The notes below the pieces were generated by a model. The model did not search any database. It saw nothing but the letters and a program-made list of their open reading frames with translations, and was not told the origin of the DNA. Positions 7,022-15,746 of a stretch of 56,211 nucleotides of DNA are shown in pieces. A program made the position numbers and the translations under genes. Each line of letters opens with the position of its first letter. The stretch's first letter is position 1. Source of the DNA: Shewanella waksmanii ATCC BAA-643 (GTDB lineage Bacteria; Pseudomonadota; Gammaproteobacteria; Enterobacterales; Shewanellaceae). The DNA is taken from positions 1 to 56,211 of the forward strand of contig NZ_JAEH01000040.1 of the NCBI RefSeq assembly GCF_000518805.1, read 5' to 3'.

Positions 7022-9217
7022 TTAATCTTCAACCCAGTGCAGCACATCTTTTATCACCGACCATCGAGGTTGTTTGGGCTTGGCATTTTCACCCAGAATC
7101 CAATAATTATACAGTTTATCGACGTAGCCACTCGATTTTTGCAGCTCTAGCCAGCTGTTCATAAAGCTTTGTAATGATTGATTTTCCAACGCCACCACAT
7201 AAGATGCAGGAAAGGAGCGGATCTCTTCTCGATTATATAAAGTCGTATAGCTAGGATACAAAATAGTCCACGTTTTTCCTGCCTCTAAACTCAATAATAA
7301 CCCGTCCCACGTCTTGCCATCATCGTCAAAAAACACTTTATCCGAGGCAATACTGTCAAACTGCCAGTGTGGGTATTTGAGCTTAAGCATAGGGATAATG
7401 GAGTAATCACCCACCGAGGCAACTCGCAAATTAAGTTTGTTGATTTTCTCGGGCGTATCAAAGTCATCTGCGCGGTGATCTTTCACTACAAAGGTATAAT
7501 GCAACGACAGTACCGGATTAGTGAAACTGACATACTGCAGACGCTTAGTTGTCATTTGAATGCCCGATATTGCCAAATCAAATTGCGCCGTGTTTAACGA
7601 ATCCACCGCGGTATTAGGGCTATAGGGGATAAACTTAACTTCAACCCCTAACTCTAAGGCGAGCTTTTTCATCATCTCAATATCAAAACCTACCAGTTCA
7701 TCCTTAGCGTTAAAGTAAGAGAACGGCACCTGAATCGGGTTATAGCCGACTCGCAGCTCGCCACTATCTACAATTTGCTTAATTGAACGTGGCTCGCCCG
7801 CCGCGATTGGCGTAGCATCAAGATCGATACTGGCCTCTGGAAGTTTAGTTGCCGCACTCATGTGCGCTACGACTTCATCCATTTTGTATTCGGTATTAAC
7901 AATCTTATTCAGCGCCATTGATGTCACCAAGAGGCAGACACCAAATACCACCGGGGTCAATGCACTGTATATCAGCAAACGTCTCATGCTGACTTTAGCA
8001 ATACCGGCCAACATGGCGGTGCCGCCCACCGCAAGAATGAAGATGTTCATTGCCGCTAGCAATGACGTAAAGCGACTGGTAAACAGGCTCGACACCATAT
8101 AAAGCTGGAACAGATCTGATGATAACTCCAACGAATCAAGCAACATTGGAATAGTTAGGTAAACACTACCAAATAAGCTAATTAGTCCATTAACAGCCAT
8201 TGGGAAATAGGTAATAAAGTCGAGTTCCTGGCCCGAGAACCATGCAGCAAACAGGACAAAAACAATGGTTAACAGTTTGCCCAAATTAGGGAAACTAAAC
8301 ACCACAGGCACAATAATATTAGCGTAATCATCGGTGTCTTTATCACCTAAATTATACTTATGGAACAAATCTTTAGTTCTTTCAATTAACAGGGGTAATA
8401 CGATAAAGATATTGCCTGCTGCAAATGCGGTAATAAGTGCATCTTTTGCAATGCCAGAGATATCGCGATACGAGAACGGCGTAATAACCGCAATCAGTGC
8501 TGGTAAAACCCAGTAAGTTAACAAGCCTGTCATCACCACATGTGCAGCAAAGTAGACTTGTAACTTTTGAAATTCATCAAAATCCATTGTACCGGCCGTT
8601 GCAGCCGTCATGGCAAATATGCCTATCGGCATCATAGTCACAATGTACTGGGTCACTTTATTGAAAGAGGCACCAAGCAATTGCATCGGCTTTAGCAAAG
8701 ACTCTTTATCATCGATGGAAATAAGCGCAATACCCGTCGCCACACAGAACAATACAATGGCTGGAATGTAACTATTAGACAGCGAGAAGAAGGGGTTTGA
8801 TGGAATGTATAAATCTAAAATATTGACCGACTTTGGATCTTCCAGTGCCGTTAAGCTGAAGAACTCACCGGCAACCCAGTCGGGAAAAGTATACTTAATC
8901 ATATACATAGCAACCAGGCCAAACAGCCAAATCACTAACATGAGCTTACCGACCTTCACCCCTAATGAACGCGCCTGATCATAGGTAAGATTACCTAAGC
9001 TCGAAATCAGTGAAACAATAATATAAGGAATAATGGTCATTTGCAGTAGCTTGATAAAGGCATCACCAATTACCGACATCCACGCCAAACGTTCACCGAA
9101 AAACAACCCACTAATAATACCAGCCGCGAATGACAACAACACAATTGTCGACATACTCATTTTTTTCTTAGGAGCTGCTGGGCTCACGTCTGCTTCTGTT
9201 GTGGTTTTTGCTGTCAT
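7022..9217 (-). CDS. dicarboxylate/amino acid:cation symporter fused to a solute-binding domain
   Basis: The 731-residue protein has two parts. Residues about 20-440 are an SDF/DAACS symporter (glutamate/dicarboxylate type) with the usual eight helices and re-entrant loops; FAAGNIFIVLPLL and the following regions correspond to the hairpin area. After a last helix near residue 420-440, residues about 475-725 form a family 3 periplasmic binding protein: GELRVGYNPIQVPFSYF opens lobe one, LVGFDIEMMKKLALELG and FDLAISGIQMTTKR are hallmark segments. The binding domain would face the periplasm, tethered to the transporter. AGGATG precedes the ATG. The substrate is probably an acidic or polar amino acid or a dicarboxylate, by family only. 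Confidence 0.88.
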   Translation of the reverse strand: MTAKTTTEADVSPAAPKKKMSMSTIVLLSFAAGIISGLFFGERLAWMSVIGDAFIKLLQMTIIPYIIVSLISSLGNLTYDQARSLGVKVGKLMLVIWLFGLVAMYMIKYTFPDWVAGEFFSLTALEDPKSVNILDLYIPSNPFFSLSNSYIPAIVLFCVATGIALISIDDKESLLKPMQLLGASFNKVTQYIVTMMPIGIFAMTAATAGTMDFDEFQKLQVYFAAHVVMTGLLTYWVLPALIAVITPFSYRDISGIAKDALITAFAAGNIFIVLPLLIERTKDLFHKYNLGDKDTDDYANIIVPVVFSFPNLGKLLTIVFVLFAAWFSGQELDFITYFPMAVNGLISLFGSVYLTIPMLLDSLELSSDLFQLYMVSSLFTSRFTSLLAAMNIFILAVGGTAMLAGIAKVSMRRLLIYSALTPVVFGVCLLVTSMALNKIVNTEYKMDEVVAHMSAATKLPEASIDLDATPIAAGEPRSIKQIVDSGELRVGYNPIQVPFSYFNAKDELVGFDIEMMKKLALELGVEVKFIPYSPNTAVDSLNTAQFDLAISGIQMTTKRLQYVSFTNPVLSLHYTFVVKDHRADDFDTPEKINKLNLRVASVGDYSIIPMLKLKYPHWQFDSIASDKVFFDDDGKTWDGLLLSLEAGKTWTILYPSYTTLYNREEIRSFPASYVVALENQSLQSFMNSWLELQKSSGYVDKLYNYWILGENAKPKQPRWSVIKDVLHWVED

Positions 9218-9297
9218 AATGACATCCTATTCTCTTTAAACGGCGAACAATCGTTACCTGTCTGCTTTACCGAAATGACCCACTTGCTTCAGCACGG

Positions 9298-10431
9298 CTA
9301 CGATGCGGAAAACTCATCGATTGCTTCGCTATAGGTGGCTAAGTATTGTGCTATTTTTTCTTCAGGATTAAATAACTGTGCGGCCCGCAAACGCCCGGCC
9401 TGCCCCATGGTTTGTTGCAGATGATCATCGGACAGAATAGTGACAGTATGGGCTGCCAGCTGTTCGATGTTGTCGGGCTCTGTCATCAACCCGGTGACCC
9501 CATCTTGCATCACTTCAGGAATGCCATCGACGTTACTGGTCACTGTTGACACCGCACTGGCCATGGCTTCGAGCACAACTAAACTAAAGGACTCTTTATA
9601 GCTAGGCTGGATCACGCAATCGGCATTGGCTAAATAGGACTCAACATGGGTCACATCCCCTAAAAAGCTCACTTTATCGATGATCCCTAAGCGTCGACAC
9701 TCGACCTTAAGGCCATCAACATCCGGACCTGAACCCAACAACACTAAACGCGCATCTAATTGTTGCTGAACAATATTAAACGCATGCACCACGGCTTGGG
9801 TGTTTTTAATGGCGCGAAAATTGGACACATGCATAATGATTTTTTCATCATCGCCGGCCAAAGTCCTTCGTACATCCGTTGACGCATTGTCAGGGGTGAA
9901 TACGGCTAGATCGATAAAGTTGTGAATGACTTCAATAGGATTAGAAATTTCAAAATTCTGCTTTATGTACTCACTTTGAAAAGCTGATACCGTAGTGACT
10001 TTATCACTTTTATTGATACTAAATTGGTTCAATGGATACAAGGGTTTATCTTGGCCGATAACCGTGACATCTGTGCCATGAATAGTCGTAATAGTGGGGA
10101 ATTTGTGCTGGCTAATTTCACAGGCTAAGTATGCACATAATGAGTGTGGAATCGAGTAATGTGCATGTACCACATCAAGTTGATACTGCTCCGCCACCTC
10201 AACAATTTTCGCTGTCAACGCAAATGTGTATAACGGATCGGTAAACAGCGGGTAATGAATCGCTTCAACACTGTGAAAGTGCACATTGTCTAAATCTTCT
10301 AATAATTTAAATGGGCGAGTTCGAGAAATAAAGTGAACTTCATGCCCTTGTTTGGCAATACCAAGGCCTAACTGTGTGGCTACGAGGCCAGATCCACCAA
10401 TACTGGGGTGGCAAACAATCCCTATGCGCAT
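9298..10431 (-). CDS. bshA: BshA-type GT4 glycosyltransferase (GlcNAc L-malate synthase-like)
   Basis: The protein has 377 residues, the length of BshA, which joins GlcNAc from UDP-GlcNAc to L-malate in the first step of bacillithiol synthesis. The N-terminus MRIGIVCHPSIGGSGLVA, the segment VHAHYSIPHS, the THIHGTDVT-like stretch (TTIHGTDVTVIG) and the HVSNFRAIKN motif are close to BshA of Bacillus and Bacteroidetes. The nucleotide-sugar site is E-x7-E in KESFSLVVLEAMA. GGTGGG precedes the start. No bshB or bshC is in the window; bacillithiol is not the usual thiol of gammaproteobacteria, so either those genes lie elsewhere or the enzyme has another acceptor. Confidence 0.8.
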   Translation of the reverse strand: MRIGIVCHPSIGGSGLVATQLGLGIAKQGHEVHFISRTRPFKLLEDLDNVHFHSVEAIHYPLFTDPLYTFALTAKIVEVAEQYQLDVVHAHYSIPHSLCAYLACEISQHKFPTITTIHGTDVTVIGQDKPLYPLNQFSINKSDKVTTVSAFQSEYIKQNFEISNPIEVIHNFIDLAVFTPDNASTDVRRTLAGDDEKIIMHVSNFRAIKNTQAVVHAFNIVQQQLDARLVLLGSGPDVDGLKVECRRLGIIDKVSFLGDVTHVESYLANADCVIQPSYKESFSLVVLEAMASAVSTVTSNVDGIPEVMQDGVTGLMTEPDNIEQLAAHTVTILSDDHLQQTMGQAGRLRAAQLFNPEEKIAQYLATYSEAIDEFSAS

Positions 10432-10830
10432 ATCCCACCTTAATCATGTTAGCAAAAAGTTATAGCTACATTATTGGAAACTAACATTAAATTTTGATTT
10501 CAACAAAAAAATCTTATCTTCATGCTACTAAAGACTTAGAAATCGATTTTAGGATGTTTATTCAGCATAGTTCAGCTGTGAGATAATTGTGGAGGCACTT
10601 ATTAAACATGCACTTTGGAAAGAACAGGCTGAGTGATGACAGAACTTAACCCAAGGTAGGCATAGCAGTATTTCAAATCCATGCAAATTACTTACCTTGT
10701 TAGCAACAGCCAATTAAGCCACACAACGAAAAGATAAGCGCGCTACACCTTAACCAACAAAGCAAAAAAAGTAGCGCTATTACAGCAATACCTTTAACTT
10801 GGTATGGCTTGTAATAGGGTGTTTTCCGCT
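10432..10830. other. 399-bp gap, no gene found
   Basis: The stretch between the bshA start and the DUF333 gene holds no convincing coding sequence. It should contain the bshA promoter on the minus strand near its left end. The only structure I see is the long hairpin at 10777-10817 described separately. The base composition is AT-rich like other gaps in this window. Confidence 0.6.
10762..10817 (-). terminator. possible terminator behind the DUF333 gene
   Basis: CTATTACA-GC-A-ATACC at 10777-10792 pairs with 10801-10817 over 15 base pairs with one bulge and one mismatch, loop of eight bases. Read on the minus strand it is followed after six bases by seven T. It begins 14 bases past the stop of the gene at 10831. 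The gap before the T run makes it weaker than a standard intrinsic terminator. Confidence 0.5.
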
Positions 10831-11115
10831 TTAAAAAAGTTGTTCTCTACGATAATAAAAAAGCCAATGCTCAATCAGTTGATCGTCAAGCAGTTCACAA
10901 ACATCAATCCACTCATCATCGAGTTCGACCTTACGTAACTGACCATTTTGTTCAACGCAATAATCAGCCGCTGGATTGCTTTGGTTTAGCATCACATTAG
11001 CCGTTACCTCTGCGTGAATTGGCGAGGTATGGCACACTAATATTATTGCGGTCCAATACACCAGAAAAATACTCAATAAGCCCGTTAGTGCCCAGCCAAC
11101 ATTCGCTTTATTCAT
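10831..11115 (-). CDS. DUF333-family small secreted/membrane protein
   Basis: This protein of 94 residues has an N-terminal hydrophobic helix (signal peptide or anchor, residues 8-32) and then a DUF333 core: NPAADYCVEQNGQL, a second Cys in WIDVCELL, and an ending with HWLFYYRRE. In this family the two cysteines flank a Gly-rich sheet and the annotation putative hemolysin is historical rather than proven. The ATG at 11115 lies five bases after GAGGAG and is preferred to a GTG one codon earlier. It stands downstream of the beta-barrel gene at 11194, separated by a strong hairpin. Confidence 0.8.
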   Translation of the reverse strand: MNKANVGWALTGLLSIFLVYWTAIILVCHTSPIHAEVTANVMLNQSNPAADYCVEQNGQLRKVELDDEWIDVCELLDDQLIEHWLFYYRREQLF

Positions 11116-11144
11116 CACAACTCCTCAGCGGTTATCACTTAGTA

Positions 11145-11177
11145 GCGCACCCAACTAGCAAGGCTAGTTGGGTGCGC
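11145..11177 (-). terminator. strong 15-bp hairpin behind the beta-barrel gene
   Basis: GCGCACCCAACTAGC and GCTAGTTGGGTGCGC form a perfect 15-base-pair stem with a three-base loop. It starts 17 bases past the stop of the gene at 11194 and lies before the DUF333 gene start. Neither strand has a T run after it, so it may act as an mRNA 3' stabiliser or a weak terminator. Confidence 0.55.
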
Positions 11178-11193
11178 TTGTGACCGTATATAC

Positions 11194-11856
11194 TTAAAAA
11201 CGATAACCTACGGTGAACATCACAGTGCCAAGGTCTTTGTTGTCATATCCATTTTTGAAACGCTTCGAGCTCATCGAGCCTTTGTCATTGTTGATATAAC
11301 CCGAGCCATTCACTTTCATGTCACGGTCACCACTTTGGAAGGTGTAATGTAAGTTGAAGTTAAACCCATTATTTAAGTAGTACCCGATGCCCACCATCGG
11401 GCTGAACTCATAACTGCTACTCGCATTTAAACCTAACCCCATATCAGCTTGCACCGCAGACCCCGGCATTGTTGCTGCTTGAAAACCTGCATTGGCACGA
11501 TATTTCGAAAAATCAGCCCCCGCTTTGACCGCTAAGTGACCTCTGCCAACAGCAAATTGGTAACCGACGTATAATGAGTGTGCCTTGTACTTATCATCAG
11601 AATAGGCATTCACTTGTGCCGAGCTTTTTTCAAGACCAACAGACTCAGATAGTTGTGAACTATTCGCACCACCGGTATAGGTATAGCCAAACAGTACATC
11701 ACTATAGCCAAGCTCAATACCCGCTGCGACATTGGATTTAAATGCCTTATTATGGGATACACCCAACAAAGGGTTTACGGTAAGCTCTGCTGCATGACTA
11801 ACAGAAGATACTGAAACTAGACCCGTAAGCGTGGTAACAAGTAATAATTTTTTCAT
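11194..11856 (-). CDS. outer-membrane beta-barrel protein
   Basis: This protein of about 220 residues has a Sec signal (MKKLLLVTTLTGLVSVSSVSHA, cut before AELTV) and a repeated strand pattern (VLFGYTYTG, HSLYVGYQFAVG, FNFNLHYTFQSG) ending in VMFTVGYRF with terminal Phe, typical of an eight-stranded porin-like barrel such as the OmpA-N/OmpX-like group. The ATG at 11856, eleven codons inside the longest frame, is chosen because GAGAGAG lies just upstream and the signal peptide begins there. No ligand can be assigned. Confidence 0.78.
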   Translation of the reverse strand: MKKLLLVTTLTGLVSVSSVSHAAELTVNPLLGVSHNKAFKSNVAAGIELGYSDVLFGYTYTGGANSSQLSESVGLEKSSAQVNAYSDDKYKAHSLYVGYQFAVGRGHLAVKAGADFSKYRANAGFQAATMPGSAVQADMGLGLNASSSYEFSPMVGIGYYLNNGFNFNLHYTFQSGDRDMKVNGSGYINNDKGSMSSKRFKNGYDNKDLGTVMFTVGYRF

Positions 11857-12120
11857 TTGCTCTCTCTCACATATTAAAATCGACAACAGCTATTGAGTAA
11901 TACAGCTGACAACAGCAGCATTAGCTGAAACAGAATTTTCATCCGCTGCCCTATTGATGAGCGAATAATATGGAATGAGAATTTACTAAGCATTACTAAG
12001 TAAATTAGTAATGTTTGTAATAAGCGATAATGGCAAACTGTTCATATTGAAATAACACGAGTTTGGACCTCACCAATGATTACGGTGAAAGGAAAGCACA
12101 AACGGCATTAGGAAAAAGTC

Positions 12121-12762
12121 ATGACTATGAAGCTATCGCAAAATGCTAAACTGGAACTCGGGACACTTATGGTTAACACCGACGAGTTGACCGACCTGCT
12201 AACCCTGTTACCTAAGGAAAGGTTAGCTCAGTATCCTCAACTGCAAAAAGAGCTTTTCAGTAAACACCCCAAGGTAAAAGCCTATAACAAAGCCATTAAA
12301 GATAAGCGGTTTAGCAAGGAGGAATATCTCGACCGAATTTTTGCTCGGCTAGATATATTTGCTTATGAACTGGCAATTGAAATGAATAATGACTTTTTGA
12401 TTGACCGAGTCAGACTTATCGTCGGTGATGACATTGACCAAATCGATGAATTATCTATTCCTGACATAGGTGCCGACGTCATCGGCAGAATACTAAGTGG
12501 AATGGCTAACCAAGTGAACAAACAGTTTAGCCCCAAAACAGAACACCCCTTTTTAGCTGAGCGCGGCCGAATAGACCATAGCTTTTGGCGCCATGCTGAT
12601 AAAGCATATTTAGCCTTTGAAGAGGGGTATGTCACTCAAGCAGCACTGGATGCATGGTGTCAATTGAACCTTAATACACGCTGCCCCCAGAGCTTTATAC
12701 GCTGGCTTAAGACCCATGGTGACCCTAGGGAACTAAACAGTTGGCAACAATACGCCAAATAA
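12121..12762 (+). CDS. cytoplasmic protein of unknown function
   Basis: I do not recognise this 213-residue protein. It has no signal peptide or membrane segment and is largely helical and charged, with a Lys-rich region at residues 40-65 and a Trp-containing C-terminal third. A short hairpin without a T run follows the stop (12773-12806). AGGAAA precedes the ATG at 12121; a second ATG two codons later is also possible. It is flanked by a divergent barrel gene and a secreted protein gene and seems to be a single unit. Codon use looks like that of its neighbours. Confidence 0.65.
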   Translation: MTMKLSQNAKLELGTLMVNTDELTDLLTLLPKERLAQYPQLQKELFSKHPKVKAYNKAIKDKRFSKEEYLDRIFARLDIFAYELAIEMNNDFLIDRVRLIVGDDIDQIDELSIPDIGADVIGRILSGMANQVNKQFSPKTEHPFLAERGRIDHSFWRHADKAYLAFEEGYVTQAALDAWCQLNLNTRCPQSFIRWLKTHGDPRELNSWQQYAK

Positions 12763-12960
12763 TCAAATCTCAGGCCTACACTTTCCAATGACAGTTAATG
12801 TAGGCCACATCTATCATTCTGCGAGTATCCAATGCGATGCGCTTTGCATTATGCGATATAACACCACTAGTTAACAACAATCACCTTTAAATACAATAAT
12901 TTAAATATTGGCACCACTCGTGCATAGCTTATCCTACCTAGCTAATGTGAGGGATACATC

Positions 12961-15111
12961 ATGCCAAGATTAACCACACCACTATCTTTAAGTTTGGGCT
13001 TAATAGCAATGAGCCAACTGACTTATGCAGGCGAATTTCAAGCCTGCCCTACGCAAGCATTTATCATCCAAACGCCTTCTTCTACACCTAAAACCTTTGG
13101 CGTTGATCTCGCAACCGGTAGCTATAACACGTTGTCTGCTGATATGGGCCGCACTAAAGCCTATAACGGCGTCGGTTTTAGCTACCATGACAACTACATT
13201 TATGGTTGGGATTATCAAAGTAATACCTTAGGCAAAGTCGGCGACGACTATCAGATCACCCCCTTGAATATGAGCAAAGATAACGATGCAAGTAGTGCGG
13301 GGGACTTCTTCGTCGGCGATGTCGCGATAGCCGAAAATGCGTGGTATGGCTACCGTAAAAACAAAGGTCTTTTTAAGGTAGACCTAAACGATAGCAACAA
13401 CTATTCAATGAACATTGTTGCTGGTAGTAAAAACCGCGCGACTTTCAATATTACTGACTTTGCCTTTCATCCAACCGATGGTTACCTCTATGCACTCACT
13501 AACGGCAGTATTGGCCGACTAATCCGCATAGACCCTCAAACTGGGTCTGCCACTACCCTCGCCGATGTATTGACCTCGTCAGGAAGTAACTTTGTGTTCG
13601 GTGCACAATTTTTTGACCCCGATGGCAACCTGTATGTCAGTAACAATAGCAATGGTAATATCTACCGAGTCAACGTTAACGACGCTAATCCACAGGGTGA
13701 GTTATTTGCCTATGGTCCTTCATCATCAAGTAATGATGGGGCTCGCTGCGCACTCGCCGAAGTGCCAGTTGGCGACAATGTCGACTTCGGCGATGCACCT
13801 GACAGCTATGGCACGTCAATGCAGAGCAATGGTGCCCGTCATTCCATTGTGGCAGGGCTCAATTTAGGTAGCTCAGTTGACAATGAAGCCGATGCGTATG
13901 TTGCCCCGCTAAGTGATGACAGTAGCGACGGTAGCAATGATGACGATGGTATCAGTATGCCTACAGGGTTCGAGCTAGGCGAGACTGCAATCGTACTGGT
14001 TGATGTAACCGGCAATGATGGCTACCTCAATGCTTGGTTTGATTGGAACCGTAATGGTGAGTTTGAAGCTTCGGAGCAAGCCATCTTGGCAGAGCCCGTC
14101 GACAATGGCAGTAACACCATTTTTGTCGAAGTGCCTTCGTGGGCACAAACCGGTGACACCTGGGCGCGCTTTAGATTAAGCACTCAGCAAGATATTGCCG
14201 CTACGGGCGGTGTCGGTGACGGCGAAGTAGAAGACTACCAGATTAGCCTGACCGAAACGGGAGTCACAATAAACTACTACCCTTCCTCGTCCACTTACAC
14301 TTCTATTGCCTATGAAGATCTTTACCCTGATCAAGGTGATTTTGATATGAACGATGTCGTGGTACAGCTGCAGTTTGCTGAATACATTAAAGACAACAAA
14401 GTTCGCCGTATCAGCATCAAAGCGCAACTCGCCGCAATGGGCGCAGCCTATCACAACGGTTTCGCAATCCAACTGCCTGCAGTTGCTCGTAGCAAGGTCA
14501 AAGAGTCGCTGGTTACCTTATATGTGGATGGGGTTAAGCAATCCGACAACCCACTTGAAGCGGGGCAAACCAATGCGGTGATGATATTCACCCAAGATCT
14601 TTCTGATCACGTCACATTAGCCCAGGGTTGCCAATACTTGCGTACCGAAGCTGGCTGTGACACGGCATATCGCACCACTTGGGAGATGCAAATTCCTTTC
14701 AACACGCCAATTGAGACAAGTGCAATGCCAGCGTTTCCTTATGATCCATTTATTTTTGCCACCCCCAATACCGACCATGGCGAAATTGCTAAATACTACA
14801 CCGACGGTAACAACCCGGGACGAAAGTGGGAGGTTCACCTCAAAAACATGGCCCCCACAGATACATTTGAGCCTAGCTACATTGGTGCCCGTGATGATGC
14901 CGCAGATGCCAGTTTAGGTCGATATTTCCAAACGGAGAGTGGTATGGCGTGGGCACTAGAAGTCCCTGTTGATTGGCAGCACCCGATTGAGGAGCAGCGC
15001 CTTGACAGTGCCTATATCGACTTCGTTGACTTTGCAGCAGACTCCAGTGGTGAAACAAAACCAAACTGGTACTTAAATCCAAACAATCAACTTGTATTCG
15101 GCAATCAATAA
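12961..15111 (+). CDS. secreted LruC-domain protein with GEVED-like domain
   Basis: The protein has 716 residues and a signal peptide (1-23, cut at TYAGE). Residues about 30-265 look like a beta-propeller (DUF6923-like), with recurring GNLYVSNNSNGNIYRV blades. DFGDAPDSYGTS near residue 276 opens a GEVED-type calcium-rich domain that ends at DGEVEDYQIS near residue 427; its DDSSDGSNDDDG stretch probably binds calcium. The rest is an LruC domain (DUF4842): YEDLYPDQGDFDMNDVVV near residue 452 is its signature. Such proteins are surface or extracellular. A lipoprotein gene follows at once and likely forms a unit. GAGGGA precedes the ATG. Confidence 0.85.
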   Translation: MPRLTTPLSLSLGLIAMSQLTYAGEFQACPTQAFIIQTPSSTPKTFGVDLATGSYNTLSADMGRTKAYNGVGFSYHDNYIYGWDYQSNTLGKVGDDYQITPLNMSKDNDASSAGDFFVGDVAIAENAWYGYRKNKGLFKVDLNDSNNYSMNIVAGSKNRATFNITDFAFHPTDGYLYALTNGSIGRLIRIDPQTGSATTLADVLTSSGSNFVFGAQFFDPDGNLYVSNNSNGNIYRVNVNDANPQGELFAYGPSSSSNDGARCALAEVPVGDNVDFGDAPDSYGTSMQSNGARHSIVAGLNLGSSVDNEADAYVAPLSDDSSDGSNDDDGISMPTGFELGETAIVLVDVTGNDGYLNAWFDWNRNGEFEASEQAILAEPVDNGSNTIFVEVPSWAQTGDTWARFRLSTQQDIAATGGVGDGEVEDYQISLTETGVTINYYPSSSTYTSIAYEDLYPDQGDFDMNDVVVQLQFAEYIKDNKVRRISIKAQLAAMGAAYHNGFAIQLPAVARSKVKESLVTLYVDGVKQSDNPLEAGQTNAVMIFTQDLSDHVTLAQGCQYLRTEAGCDTAYRTTWEMQIPFNTPIETSAMPAFPYDPFIFATPNTDHGEIAKYYTDGNNPGRKWEVHLKNMAPTDTFEPSYIGARDDAADASLGRYFQTESGMAWALEVPVDWQHPIEEQRLDSAYIDFVDFAADSSGETKPNWYLNPNNQLVFGNQ

Positions 15112-15129
15112 GCAGCTAAGGATAAGACT

Positions 15130-15690
15130 ATGAATACCTTAACAAACTCGTCAATGAACATGGTGTTAAAAAGCCTCAAAATAGCCCTAGCCGCTTTCGG
15201 TGTGATTGTATTATCTGCCTGTGGTGGAGGCGGTGGCGATGACGGTGGTAGCTCACCTAGTGCTGCTGCGCCGTCAACAACGACACCGCCGGCGACCACG
15301 ACGCCACCAGCGACGACAACACCACCTCCGGCAACGACACCGGATCCAGTGCCCGACCCAAGCTCATTAGATGACTTAGCGGTGGACCCTGATAACATGT
15401 TGCAATCGGTTTTTGAGTTAGCCATAGATATTGATTTGGGCAGCACCGAACGGGCTTACTTCTCGCTTTGTGACCAGTTCCAAAACCAAGGTAGTGACTA
15501 TAAAGTGAACTATAACTCTTGCTTGTATCGTGGGGCATTAACAGATGGAAAACTAAGCAGTGCCATCAAAGTGGCAAACCACCAAACAGAGTTATTGGCA
15601 GTGTTATGGAAATATGATGGCTCAGCGCCAAGGTTTCAGCTTTGGCAGCACCAGCAAGGCACCAACCCAAAACTAACCATCAACAACTAA
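15130..15690 (+). CDS. lipoprotein with Thr/Pro linker, LruC-gene partner
   Basis: The 186-residue protein carries a lipobox (VIVLSAC) near residue 37, then Gly- and Asp-rich residues and a linker of repeated T-T-P-P-A units to about residue 76. The small C-terminal domain of about 110 residues has two cysteines (YFSLCDQF and YNSCLYRG) that could form a disulfide. I know no family for this domain. AAGGA lies nine bases upstream of the ATG. It sits 18 bases after the LruC-domain gene and before a strong terminator, so the two make one operon; the linker suggests a surface-displayed domain. Confidence 0.75.
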   Translation: MNTLTNSSMNMVLKSLKIALAAFGVIVLSACGGGGGDDGGSSPSAAAPSTTTPPATTTPPATTTPPPATTPDPVPDPSSLDDLAVDPDNMLQSVFELAIDIDLGSTERAYFSLCDQFQNQGSDYKVNYNSCLYRGALTDGKLSSAIKVANHQTELLAVLWKYDGSAPRFQLWQHQQGTNPKLTINN

Positions 15691-15695
15691 AAACT

Positions 15696-15727
15696 AAAAA
15701 GGCGATACTTAACGTATCGCCTTTTTT
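15696..15727. terminator. bidirectional intrinsic terminator
   Basis: GGCGATAC at 15701-15708 pairs perfectly with GTATCGCC at 15714-15721 around a five-base loop, flanked by A5 on the left and T6 on the right. It serves the lipoprotein gene on the plus strand and the convergent lipoprotein gene at 15747 on the minus strand. Confidence 0.9.
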
Positions 15728-15746
15728 ATCTGACAAATAGCGCCAC

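Noticed and set aside
9298..10431. MshA (mycothiol) or lipopolysaccharide glycosyltransferase
   Set aside because: The N-terminal and HVSNFR motifs fit BshA better, and no LPS gene cluster surrounds it.
15105..15446. A minus-strand Val/Gly-rich reading frame
   Set aside because: It is the complement of the repeated T-P-P-A linker and lipobox region of the lipoprotein gene; composition explains it.
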